Shown here piece by piece: positions 21,013 to 31,057 of a stretch of 64,000 nucleotides of DNA (its first letter is position 1; the number at the start of each line of letters is the position of its first letter). Origin of the DNA: Hyaloraphidium curvatum (taxonomy: Eukaryota; Monoblepharomycota; Hyaloraphidiomycetes; Hyaloraphidiales; Hyaloraphidiaceae); contig JAIVFI010000003.1 in NCBI GenBank assembly GCA_025558095.1, positions 1,054,001 through 1,118,000 on the forward strand, in the 5' to 3' direction. The translations under genes were made by a program, and so were the position numbers. The notes under the pieces are model-generated. The model was not told the origin of the DNA. It saw only the letters and a list, made by a program, of their open reading frames with translations, and did no database searches.

Positions 21013-22107
21013 ATGCCGGCCAAATCGCAACCTCCTTCTACTGTTCCAGTAATTCACGAGCTCGCCGTCTACGATTACCGCGGCTGCTGGCGCTCCTTCG
21101 AGCGCGTTACCGAAGCCGTGCGGGTTGTTGCGCTCACCGCCGAGATGGCCATCCGGAACGAATTGCGGCTGAGAGCCGACCGATGAGAAAATAACGTTCT
21201 CGCGGGGGACAAGTGGCGATGCGTCCATTGCGGCCGAAAGAAACAGTCATGGTGGAAGCAGGACGTGGAGCGTCGGTACCCAGAGGACGACGATTGAGGG
21301 TGCAATGCCACCGCGATGCTGCTCGTTATTGCCGTGCCATATTGTACCCAGCCGAGTTGTTCAGCTGCGGCGCGTAAGATCATGGAAGAGCGCGTGCGGG
21401 CCATCAAGAAGTGGGCGGCGGAGGCAGGCGGTCTCAAGCCCTCCGCGGCGCCGAGGCTGACCGTTTTCACGGAATTGATGGAATGGGACTTGTCTTCTCG
21501 GATCCTTTTCTGGCAGGAGGATTGCACCAAAGAGGCGTTGAAGCTGCGAGAAACCGGTATAGGAGGGCAGCTCAAATTCACACAAATTGCGAGCTCGTTG
21601 GCCTTTCAAGGCACGTTTGCGCAGATCGAAAAGACGGAAATCAATTGCTATGCCTGCGGAGAGCCGGCCCATTTCAGCGGGAAGCTGTCGCGGATGGCGA
21701 GCCTTCAAGTGCCGCGCGATGAACACCCGGCGAAGGCGGCAATCCAGATCAAGATTTGGCCATCATGCGAGCGCCTGGAATGCGTCAAGGCGTGTGTCGC
21801 GGCCTCACGTAGTTATCGAAAGGAAGCAATCGAGCGGAACGAAGTACTTGGTGTACCCACGCACCACTGCCAGAACTGCCGTGCCGCCACGCGACTGAAC
21901 ATGAGGTGCTCGCGATGCCACCATGCCCACTACTGCAGCCGCAAGTGCCAAAAGGCGCACTGGCCGAAGCACAAGAAGAAGTGCACGCCTCCTGCGGGAA
22001 ATGGAGATGGTCGTGCGGAGGACGCGGGCGACGATGACGCAGAGGTGCTGGACGATGTGGCGGGGATCGATCTTGTTGAAAGACACGATGTCATTTTGCA
22101 AGATTAG
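21013..22107 (+). pseudogene. MYND zinc-finger gene interrupted by two in-frame TGA codons
   Basis: One continuous frame runs from ATG 21013 (MPAKSQPPSTVPVIHEL) to the stop at 22107, except for TGA at 21184-21186 and TGA at 21295-21297. All three segments look like protein: YDYRGCWRSFERVTEAVRVV, then DKWRCVHCGRKKQSWWKQ between the stops, then VPYCTQPSCSAAARKIMEER onward. The C-terminus holds an intact MYND finger (CQNCR, CSRCHHAHYCSRKCQKAHW, HKKKC), a protein-interaction zinc domain. No GT-AG pair removes either stop while keeping frame and the Cys motif. The stops could be recent nonsense mutations (for example CGA or TGG to TGA), readthrough or an assembly error. If the gene works from an internal start, ATG 21316 gives 263 residues. 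Confidence 0.6.
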
Positions 22108-22564
22108 ACGGAGTGTTGGGGCTCGTCGTTGCGGGAGGTGAGGAAGTCATCGGTGACTCGGACCGATGAGGGCGTCGACGAACTGGGGACCGCATCGCGG
22201 CGATGTAGATCCGCCCGAGGGAACCGGCGCTCGCAGCAGGTTGCTTCGAGTCCAATAGACCTGCTACCGGCCGCCGATCCGCCCGGTTCTGAATGCATGC
22301 GCGGCCATGAGGGGGATGGAGGTGATGAAAAGGGTTCTCAATTAGAGGCCCGTCGCGGTCGTTGGGGGGCAGCCAGCCCGCCATCCACCCCAGCAGATCA
22401 ACAAAGGGCTAGATATATGCCACCTGCTTAGTTTTTCAAGGCGTTTCCGCTACACTCGGGGCCATGGGAGCGGACGGAGTGTGCTGAAGGCGTGTTGGCG
22501 GCGCAGGCCTGATCTCTCGCCGCAGCCCAGCTTTCCCCCACACGAGAAACGCCCCTTTCGCACC
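22108..22564. other. intergenic region
   Basis: Between the MYND gene and the FHA-RING gene, same strand. Composition is nearer 55% GC than the coding regions. No gene or RNA recognised; it should hold the FHA-RING promoter and 5' UTR. Confidence 0.3.
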
Positions 22565-24558
22565 ATGTCGGGCGACGCCGAGCCCGACGGGCGCACGCCG
22601 TCGCCGGCCGACGAGCCGCCCGCGTCGCCCGGCGCCACGACGACGCTGCCGGTCGTCACGCTGCTGCTCTCGCCGGCGGCGCCGCCGACGCCGACGCCGC
22701 CGTTCCACTTCGACCCCATCGAGCGCGACCTCTTCGAGAACGTCGTGCTCAAGATCGGCCGCCAGGTCAACAAGGGCGGCGTCAACGCCCGCGACTCGCT
22801 GCAGCAGGGCCGCGACTGCGTGTGGTTCAAGTCGAAGGTCGTCTCGCGCAACCACGCGGAGGTGTGGGTCAAGGACGGCCAGGTGCGTGGCGGATTTTTC
22901 TACATGGCGATGGCGGCCGGCGGCGGCGGGAGGCGGCCGTTTTTGGACGAGGGGGGGTCGAGGGGGAAAGTCAGGCCCCGCTGAGGGCACCGTGCCTGCG
23001 CCGCCATCCGGGCTCCCGGCGACCATTTGGGGCCCATCTAGCTATTGGGATGGCCTTTGCACGTCGCCGGGCTGCTCGGACGGGCGGTCGGAAGGTGCCC
23101 AACGCCGGCTAGGGGTTTCTCCACTGGCCGGGGGAATCTGGTGCCGCCCGCCCCGTTTCGTGACTCTTGGGCATTCGGCATCCATGGGTCGGCGACGGGA
23201 CGTGTTCGGAGCCAGGAACGGAAGGAGATCAGCGGCCAGAGATGGATCAGTCGGTTGGACACGCGTCTGCCGCCTAGACCTCTCTTTGGGCCTGCCCGGA
23301 TCTCCGCGTCGACATCGGCCCGCCGCTATCTGCCTTCGTGGCGCGTTTTTCTCCTTTGCTCCCGTTGCTGACTCTTCCGCGCTTATGGCAGGTCTACCTG
23401 AAGGACACTGGCTCGTCGTCGGGCACCTTCCTGAACCACATGCGACTGGCGCCCAGCGGCCGCGAATCGCGGCCGTATCCGCTCAAGGATAACGACGTCA
23501 TACAGCTCGGGATCGATTACCAGGGCCGGCCGGAGGGTGGGTTTGAATCTCAGCAAAGTTCGGATCGGTACCTGACGGTCACGCCATCTGCTGCCGTACC
23601 AGACATCTACAAGTGCGTGGTGATGAAGGTCATGATTACCAACCGAACACTGGTCCAGCACAAGCGAAAAGCAAACGTGGTCATGTTGGTGTCCCGCTGC
23701 CGTGTGGGCTTCCCGCTGCTGACTCTCGATCTCAGGTTCCGCGCCGCCTTGAAGGCCCTCCTCAACGCCACCAACCCCTACGCCACCACCACCATCCCCC
23801 CTCCGACACCTACCCTCACCCACCAGCCTGCGTCGTCCGGCTCGCACTCGCCCGTGGACTGCTGCATCTGCCTCTGCCCCATCTCCCCCTTTCAGGCCCT
23901 CTTCGTCGCACCCTGCTCCCACTGCTACCACTACAAATGCGTCCAACCTCTTCTGAACCAGGGCGCCATGTTCCTCTGCCCGCTGTGCAGGCAGGTCGCC
24001 AACCTCGCGGCCAACGTGCAGGAGGAGGAGGAGGAGGGCGGCGACGAGACCGAGGGCGAGATCCTGCGACGGCTGGGCGTCGGTGGGAGCTGGGTCGAGG
24101 TTCCCGACGCGGCGCTGGCCGAGGAACTGCAGGCCTCGGCTGCTTCCGCGGACCCCGGCCCGGCGCCCGCCGAAGCCCCCGAGCCGGGCCCCTCGGAGCC
24201 CGCCGCCGCCGCCGCCGACTCGTCCGATTCGGACCGTGAGCGCACGGGGGTGCATCCCGACCTCGTCGCGCAGCTGGAGCGCGAGGAGGAGGCCGAGGTC
24301 GCGGCGTCGGTGCTCTCGCAGATCCGCATGGCGGAGGAGGAGCGGCCCGCGCTGCGGCGGAGCGATACCGCCGGGACGGGGGCGCACTTTTCGTCCCCCG
24401 AGACGGACGGGGACGACGAGGGGGACATGATGGAGGGTGTGGAGGATGCCGGGGTCGCCGACGGCGCGGGCGAGGAGGGGGAGGAGGCCGAGGGGAGGGT
24501 CAAGGCGACCGAGAGGGAGGACGAAAGGGAGGGCGGGGGCGGGGCCATGGAGGTTTGA
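22565..24558 (+). CDS. FHA-RING E3 ubiquitin ligase (Dma1-like)
   Basis: About 494 residues, two exons: 22565..22882 and 23392..24558, separated by a 509-bp intron, the longest in the window. The FHA domain spans both exons: KIGRQVNK, SKVVSRNHAEVWVKDGQ, then VYLKDTGSSSGTFLNHMRL with the phosphothreonine-binding SRNH and SSSGTFLN motifs. The RING (CCICLCPISPFQALF, then CSHCYHYKC and CPLCRQ) follows at about residues 260-305. The tail is acidic and disordered. The FHA-then-RING order matches yeast Dma1/Dma2 and human CHFR/RNF8-type ligases of mitotic checkpoints, which bind phosphothreonine proteins and ubiquitinate them. A stretch at about 23677-23736 reads through in frame although it looks partly intronic. 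Confidence 0.88.
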
Positions 24559-25350
24559 GGCGCGGCTGCTCTTGTCAGGGGCGGACGGGGATGTGGGTTG
24601 TAAAAGTAGCACGTCGGTCTGGGAAGATATCAATTGCCGTCTTCTTGTGTTCATCTCGTGCTCCTGCGAACCATCAAACGGCATTGCGGCTGTTGCCGAA
24701 CTGTCTCGGGTTTGGCCTTAGCTGATTGAGTCGATTGGAGAAAGCTGGTTGTGTAGTCGAGGCGGGGCAAGGGGGAAACCTTCGAAGCAGACTTCTCCCT
24801 TCGAAGAAATCTCCCAGATCTTCGGTTTCAATCGAGCGTTGGACTGTCCTGGAGGTCGAGAAGGTCCTCAAAGTCGCGGATTGGGCCGCAAGTGTCCAGT
24901 TGAGCACTGTGGCGAACATCGGCTTTCGGCTCGATCCCTCTCCCGCCTGCGGTCCGGGGGGGCCACCGGAGCCTCGGACACTCCGGGTTCCTATTGCGAA
25001 ACCATCAAACGACCCTTAGTCACCAGTCGGTGTTCGGGGTCGTCCGGAATCGGTTCGATGGTCATGACGAATGCGGGGTGCCGGATTGGCGGAAGGATCG
25101 TGGCCGCCCAGACCCGAGCGGCCGCCGAGATTCGGGCTCCGGCTGGATGGGCGGTCCCCGGGTCGACATCCACGTTGACTAATGACATCCAGGCGTTAGC
25201 GCCGGGGTTTTTGGCCCGGCGTCATGGCCACCGGTGGGCCGCTGCCCTTGCGTCGTCTTTTTTGGACCCATCGGATCGGCAAGCGCCGGCGCCGGACCCC
25301 GTCAACTTTGCTTCCCCCTCCTCCCCACGCCGCCCGCAGCAAATCCCGCC
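24559..25350. other. intergenic region
   Basis: 792 bp between the FHA-RING gene and the isocitrate dehydrogenase gene, same strand. No open frame with a recognisable domain, no RNA gene and no clear repeat. Confidence 0.35.
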
Positions 25351-27055
25351 ATGACGCGCCTCTCCGCTGCGCTCGGTCTCAGCACGCGCCTCGGCGCGCC
25401 CATGTGGGCGCCGCTGGCCCGCGGCTTCGCGTCGGCAAAGGCCGTGCCCATCACGGTTGCCCGCGGCGACGGTATCGGCCCCGAGATCATGGACGCCACC
25501 CTCCGCATCATCGAGAAGTCCGGCGCGAATCTCGACATCGAGGAAATCGTCATCGGCGAGAAGGCCTACGCCGCCGGCCACATGTCCGGCGTCGCCCCCG
25601 AGGCCCTCGACTCGCTGCGCCGCACGAAGGTGTTCCTCAAGGCGCCGATCACCACGCCGCAGGGCGGCGGCTTCAAGTCGCTTAACGTCACCGTGCGCAA
25701 GTCGTTCGGTCTCTACGCCAACATCCGGCCGTGCGTCAGCTACGACCCCTTCATCCGGACCAAGCACCCCAAGATGGACGTCCACATCATCCGCGAGAAC
25801 GAGGAGGACCTGTACGCCGGCATTGTGGGCCTTACCTAGCCGCCCTCCGCCGAGCTCGTCTGACGCCGCGCCGATTTACAGGAGCACCAGCAGACCGACG
25901 AGGTCGTCCAGTGCCTCAAGCTCATCACCCGGCCCGGCTCTGAGCGGATTGTCCGCTACGCCTTCGAGTACGCCCGCGCCAACGGCCGCAAGAAGGTCAC
26001 CGCCTTCACCAAGGACAACATCATGAAGCTCACTGGTGAGTTGTGATCTCCCGCCCTGCTGATCACGACTGATCATTGATGCCCTCTCCCCGCAGATGGC
26101 CGTCAGTACCTCGTTCCTTGCGGAAGATGTTTTGCGGTGATTTCTGATCCTTCTCGTGCCCTCCTTCCCAGTGTTCCACCGCATCTTCGACGAGGTCGGC
26201 GCCGAGTACCCTGATCTCGAGAAGGAGCACTGGATCGTCGACATCGGTGCCGCCAAGCTGGCCGACACCCCCGAGGCATTTGACGTCATTGTCCTCCCCA
26301 ACCTGTACGGCGACATCCTGTCGGACGTCGCGGCCCAGATCGCCGGCTCCGTCGGCCTTGCCGGTTCCAGCAACATCGGCCAGGACATTGCCATGTTCGA
26401 GGCCATCCACGGCTCGGCGCCCCGCCGCGCTGGCCAGGACCTCGCAAACCCCTCGGGCCTGTTCCTGGGCGCCGTCCAGATGCTGGTCCACATCGGCCAG
26501 GGCGACATCGCCGCGAAGGCGCACAACGCCTGGCTCAAGACCATCGAGGACGGCGTGCACACCTACGACATCTACAAGGAGGGCAAGTCGACCAAAAAGG
26601 TCGGCACCAAGGCGTTTGCGGACGCCGTGATCGAGCGCCTCGGGGAGACCCCCAAGGTCCTCAAGCCCGTATCCTACAAGGCCGGCACCACCATCGAGGT
26701 CAAGCTGTCGCAGCCCAAGCCCGCGACCAAGACCCGCGTCGGTGTTGACATCTTCGTCGGGCACCACGAGAAGCCCGACGACCTCGCCAAGCGGCTCCTC
26801 CCGCACGTGGGCGACAAGTTCAAGCTCGACATGCTCTCCAACCGCGGCCAGAAGGTCTGGCCCGACGGCGCCCCCGAGACCTTCATCGTCGACCACATGC
26901 GCTGCCGCTTCCTGGCCAAGGGGCCCGAGGTGTCGGCCAAGGACGTCGTGGAGCTCGAGATGCGCCTGGCCAACGCCGGGTTCGACCTGCTCAAGACGGA
27001 GGGACTCTTCAACTTCGACGGGAAGCCCGGGTACACCAAGGGCCAGGGCCAGTAA
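25351..27055 (+). CDS. mitochondrial isocitrate dehydrogenase with bacterial-type C-terminal domain
   Basis: Oxidative decarboxylation of isocitrate to 2-oxoglutarate. About 505 residues, four exons: 25351..25824, 25882..26035, 26096..26101 (6 nt) and 26172..27055. Residues 1-30 (MTRLSAALGLSTRLGAPMW, then ARGFASAK) look like a mitochondrial presequence. The core has VARGDGIGPEIM, RENEEDLYAGI, TDGLFHRIFDEV, LPNLYGDILSDVAAQIAGS and EAIHGSAPRRAGQ. From about residue 360 a domain of some 140 residues follows (VGVDIFVGHHEKPDDLAKR, LEMRLANAGFDLLKTEGLF), as in the Thermus/alphaproteobacterial IDH group and unlike fungal NAD-IDH subunits or NADP-IDH. Cofactor preference is not determined here. Its 3' end abuts the convergent hydrolase gene. 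Confidence 0.92.
26096..26101 (+). other. 6-nt microexon of the isocitrate dehydrogenase gene
   Basis: Exon ATGGCC, flanked by ccccgcag and gtcagt. It supplies the end of Asp, Gly and the first base of Leu, making TDGLFHRIF, the sequence expected in this enzyme family. Without it the flanking exons do not join in frame. Confidence 0.85.
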
Positions 27056-27196
27056 GCGCCCGGGTGCCGGGACGGACTTTTGCTGGTGGTCGGAGTCGCA
27101 CCTGGTGATTTGGATCGGGTAAGGAGGGGTGGCATAGACGGGGTCCAAGGGGACCAATGTATCGTAGGAAAAAAGGAGCTATATTCGCCTGATACA

Positions 27197-28140
27197 TCAT
27201 GATTTCCCTGCAGCACGGTCAACGAAGGCCGAAAGTCTGTCCAAAAGAGGTCCGTGACCGATCGTTCCTGGAACGGGCCGTGGCCACCACCGGGGATCAC
27301 GACTGCGCGGACCCGGTCCAATCCGGCAGCAGCTGGTCGATACTCTTCGTGGGGAATGAAGTCCAGATCCCCCGTTATCAGCAGCAGTGGCACGACATCC
27401 AGGCGCTTATCCAGTTTGCCGTTGGCGTCCAGCACAAACCAAGTGATCATCGCTCCCGTGATAGTCCGCTCGTTCTCCCCAATCAGCGTGCGGTACGCGA
27501 GTTTTCCCGCCTCGGAGGCATCTTCAAGATCCTGGAGCTCCATGGCCTCGTAGGCTCTGCGCGTCTCGGCGTCCAGCGCCTCGTGAAGCGCGCGCCTCTT
27601 TGCCGCATAAGATCGTTCGTCCAGGGGAGAGTTGCAGACCACCGCCCCAGAAATGCTAACTCTCGAGGCGAATCCTTTGCCGCCGCTGCTGAGCTGGGCC
27701 GACTCGCGAAGCTGGTCCGACTGCCCATGTTGGGCAACCGTGCGCAGGAACTCGACCACGACTTGTCCTCCCCAGCTGTGGCCCAACACGAAGAGACGAC
27801 CCTCGTCGGCTTCTTTCGTCGCCTTCACCCAGCGCAAAATCATGTCGAGTTCCTCAACGTAGCCTTCCAACGTGAACAGAGACGCGTCGGTCGGAGTCGC
27901 GCTGTCCCCGCAACCCAATTGGTCGTAGAACACGATGCGGGAGACCGATGGACATCGAGAAAGGAACGTGCTGCCCGTAAATGGTCCGAAAAGCTCCGAA
28001 TGCGATGCCAATCCCGGGCCTCCGTGTGCCAGCACCAGCGTGCAAGGGACAGGAGCTGCGACGCGCCGTCGGACGTCCCTGACGCGGATCTCGTGCCCGA
28101 GGCGGCCCGGAACGCCATGATCGGTCACAAAAGTGTCCAT
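27197..28140 (-). CDS. proline iminopeptidase-like alpha/beta hydrolase (peptidase S33)
   Basis: Start ATG 28140 (MDTFVTDHGVPGRLGH). The oxyanion segment LVLAHGGPGLASHSE and nucleophile elbow FVLGHSWGGQVVVEF are those of S33 prolyl aminopeptidases, which remove N-terminal Pro. IVFYDQLGCGDS is also typical, and LLLITGDLDFIPHEE and GGGHGPFQE supply the Asp and His. About 310 residues, single exon. The end is unclear. In the coding frame no stop follows FWTDFRP and the frame runs on antisense to the isocitrate dehydrogenase gene. A one-base shift gives SAFVDRAAGKS and TGA at 27197-27199, a natural family end. I use that end, assuming a frameshift or a base error. Confidence 0.8.
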
Positions 28141-28288
28141 TCGAGGTATTTGACAATTCAAAATCGGTACGGGACGCGTAGTCGGGCAGCATCGGGGTCG
28201 GATTCGGTGACGGCAGGAAGTTGTTTACGCGGCGGTTCGGCACAACTTCGTCGGCACGTTCCACCCGAGAGCACTGCTAATCCTCGCG

Positions 28289-29568
28289 ATGGCTGCCGCT
28301 GTTCCTGCCAAAGCCCTTGCCTTGCAGACGGTCGTGAAGGCCGAGGGAAATGTCGAACTCTCGCTCGCCGAAGTCGACATCCCGACACCGGGGGACAATG
28401 AGGTCGTTGTCAAGGTTCACTCGGCCCCCATCAACCCCTCGGACATCTACGGCATGTTCATGGGCGCGGATATCACCAAGGCCACCGCCTCGGGCACCGC
28501 GGACCGCCCCGTGATCGCGGCACCCATCCCTCCGGCCTTCATGGCAGCGCTCGCCTCTTCCGCCGGGAAGCCCAACTACCCGGGCAACGAGGGCGGCGGC
28601 GTGGTCGTTGCCGCCGGATCTTCCGATGCCGCCAAGGCGCTTCTCGGCAAGACCGTCGGCGTGTGGGGTGGAGGGATGTACAGCCAGTACCGAGTCCTCC
28701 GCGCCTCGGGTGACCTTCTCCCGCAATGCCTGCCCATGAAGGAGGGGATCACGCCAACTCAGGTACAGTGTTTCGTGGGCGATCTCTAAGCTCCTCGCTA
28801 AAGTGCGCCCGAAGGCGGCCGCGTGCTTCGTCAACCCGTTGACGGCGCTCGGCATGGTCGAGACCATGAAGCTGGAGAACCACAAGGTGAAATGTCGGCG
28901 CTTGGTCACCTCCATGACCATTGCTGATTCTGTGTTCCTTGCAGGGCCTCGTGCACACCGCCGCAGCCTCCAACCTGGGCCAGATGTTGGTCAAGATCTG
29001 CCTGGCGGACAACGTGCCCCTGGTCAACATCGTCCGCAAGCCCGACCAGGCCGAGCTGCTCCGCGGCCTGGGTGCCAAATACGTCTGCGACAGCTCGCAG
29101 TCGACGTTCGAGGAGGATCTCGTCAAGGCACTCTACGAGACGGGCGCGACCCTCGCGTTCGACGCCATCGGCGGCGGTACCATTGCCTCTACCATCCTGT
29201 CCTGCATGGAGAAAGCAGCTGTTAAGAAGGAAGCGGAATCGGGTGGGGCGTTCAACCGCTACGGGAGCAGCACCTTCAAGCAGCTCTACATCTATGGAGG
29301 CCTGGACCGCGCGCCGACCACGCTCGTCCGCTCCTTTGGATTCTCCTGGTCGATGGGAGGGTGGTTACTTATGCCTTTCTGCTCGAAAGCTGGGCCGGAG
29401 ATTGTCAAGAGGATGGTGCAGCGCGTCATCGACGAGATCGACACTACTTTCTCAAGCAGTTATACTAGTTCAGTCTCGCTTGCGAAGGCCCTTTCGCTGG
29501 AGGCCATCTCCGTTTACGCAAAGACGGCCACGGGCCAGAAGGTTCTGGTTCTGCCCCACGAACAGTGA
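28289..29568 (+). CDS. MDR-superfamily enoyl/quinone reductase (MECR/ETR1-like)
   Basis: About 390 residues, three exons: 28289..28762, 28815..28886 (72 nt) and 28945..29568. A zinc-free medium-chain reductase: GroES-like N-terminal domain (VKVHSAPINPSDIYGMFMG, PNYPGNEGGGVVVAAGS), then FVNPLTALGM and the NADPH fold (VHTAAASNLGQMLVKIC, ADNVPLVNIVRKPDQAELLR, LAFDAIGGGTIASTIL). The order resembles mitochondrial trans-2-enoyl-CoA/ACP reductases and quinone oxidoreductases. No strong presequence is seen, so location is open. The start lies about 150 bp from the divergent hydrolase gene, so the two share a promoter region. Confidence 0.85.
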
Positions 29569-29760
29569 TCCGGATCGGACTGCTTTCCCTGGACTTGGCG
29601 CGTAGTGCATTCAGACTCGGTCCGCGCGCGCCGCTTTCCAAGGGACCCGTCCTTTTCAAGAAGGAAGAGATTTCGCTATGTTCTATGAATCGCAAGACAT
29701 TATTGAAGTGGAACCTGCTGCATCACTCTCCCCTGGTCGACGTTGCTTTCCGACCGATAA

Positions 29761-29881
29761 TCGCTATTGCATGCTAAGCCATCGCTTTCCCAAGATCCGA
29801 GCTCAAGAAGCTACCGCCGTATCGCTATTCCATGCTAAACAATCCGCTTTCCCAAGATCCGAGCTCAAGCAGCTTCTGCGG
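29761..29881. repeat. imperfect tandem duplication, period 61-62 bp
   Basis: Two copies of tcgctatt(g/c)catgctaa, each followed by gctttcccaagatccgagct and caag(a/c)agct, starting at 29761 and 29822. The second copy overlaps the last codons and stop of the second MYND gene; the first lies just beyond its stop. Few differences, so the duplication looks recent. Confidence 0.85.
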
Positions 29882-30665
29882 CCTTGTCCTTGCGGCAGAA
29901 AGCCTTGTGGCGATCCCAATCCGCGCGCTGGCAGTCGGCCGAGCAGTAGCGGCTCTTCTTGCACCGCCCGCAGACGTCGAAGCGCTTGTACTTCTTCTCG
30001 GCTTCGATGAATGGCTCAGGATCGTGGCAAGAGCTGCACTGGTGCTGGACCCCGACGGACCAGGTGTCGGGATTGCGCTCGCCGCTGCCGTCGGGTCTAA
30101 ACGGAGGCGACAGGTTGCGTCCCTCGCCCCCCGGGAAGAAGAAGCGAGACCCGTTGTAGAGCACCTGGCCGCATGGCTCGAACGGGAAGCGAACGAAACC
30201 GCGCCCAGGATGCTTATTGGGGGCCTACTGCTCGATCTCTCGTGCGACAACCTTAGCGATCTTGCGCCTCGTGGGGCTTCTCCCCGCCCACGAGCCCGAA
30301 GGACCGAAATTCGAAAGCGCCGAAGCCAGGAACTTGGGAGGAATGGATGCGCCGGCGTGCATGCAAAGGAGTGCCCAAAGAGCGGGGTGCATGTCCTGGT
30401 CCAGGCCGCCGCCCTTCTCGACCATCGCGTCGGCATCGAGCTCGGCGAGCTGTTCCGGGGTGAGCGAGTCCATCGCGTTGGCGATCTCGGTGTACTCTGA
30501 CGGAGTGAAGCGGTTTATGATCCTTCCGCCCGAGGACGACGAGCCCATGAGGATCTTGTATGGGTTGATTCGGTTCGGCGGAATGAGGCCCGCGGCGGTG
30601 GCGACGGCGAGCACGAGCGTCAAGTTGTCATCATCGGCCCAGACGTCGAGCGACCAGGCTCCCAT
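29865..30665 (-). pseudogene. second MYND zinc-finger gene, interrupted by an in-frame TAG
   Basis: A continuous minus-strand frame from ATG 30665 (MGAWSLDVWADDDNLTL) to TGA at 29865, with one TAG at 30225-30227. The part before the TAG (146 residues) contains EYTEIANAMDSLTPEQLAEL and HPALWALLCMHAGASIPPKF. After it come HPGRGFVRFPFEPCGQVLY and a MYND finger (CGRCKKSRYCSADCQRADW, then HKAFC). Only a 27-nt segment (GT at 30251 to the TAG itself) could be removed in frame, too short for the 46-70 bp introns seen here. So this is a nonsense mutation, readthrough, an unusual intron or a sequence error. It shares the pattern of the MYND gene at 21-22 kb. Confidence 0.55.
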
Positions 30666-31057
30666 CGTGTTCGAGCGCCGCAGGTCAACGGGGGGCGAAC
30701 GACGGTGATGAGCGAATCGCTTGGTCGATTCCCGAGGCTGCTTTGCGGAGTGGTAAGCTCTGAGTCGCTCGGCGCGCCGCGAGAGCCGGCTCGTGAATCG
30801 CTGGCGTGGCCACGTCGAGGCGCCGAACCATCAGTCAACGTTGACTCGAGAGCAATCACAGCAAATGTACACAAGCGCAAGCCATGCTTGGACTTAGCTT
30901 GCCATTCCCCTTCGTTGTTACGACTCCGATCTACGTTCGGTGGACGGTCGACGCCGGCCGGGTGAAGTCGGAACGGTCGCGTCGATCCCCGTAAACCAAA
31001 ACACAGTCACACTTTGCCGGGGCGCAAGTTGGCCTCAAGCGCCTCGAATTGGGCGCG
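30666..31057. other. divergent promoter region
   Basis: 392 bp between the second MYND gene (minus) and the ABC1/COQ8-family kinase (plus). It contains the palindrome described separately and no gene. Confidence 0.4.
30833..30846. promoter_or_regulatory. perfect 14-bp palindrome agtcaacgttgact
   Basis: Identical on both strands and placed inside a divergent promoter region. Inverted TTGAC half-sites with a CG centre could bind a dimeric factor. No factor is assigned, and a perfect 14-bp palindrome can occur by chance in 64 kb. Confidence 0.35.

Noticed and set aside
21184-21297. selenocysteine at the two TGA codons of the MYND gene
   Set aside because: Neither position is a Cys in the motif pattern, and no SECIS-like element was recognised; nonsense mutation is simpler.
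23677-23735. possible 59-bp intron in the FHA-RING second exon
   Set aside because: Removing it shifts the frame before the RING; the read-through frame is open and correct.
26674-27196. extension of the S33 hydrolase frame antisense to isocitrate dehydrogenase
   Set aside because: The extension has no hydrolase similarity and mirrors a well-supported coding exon.
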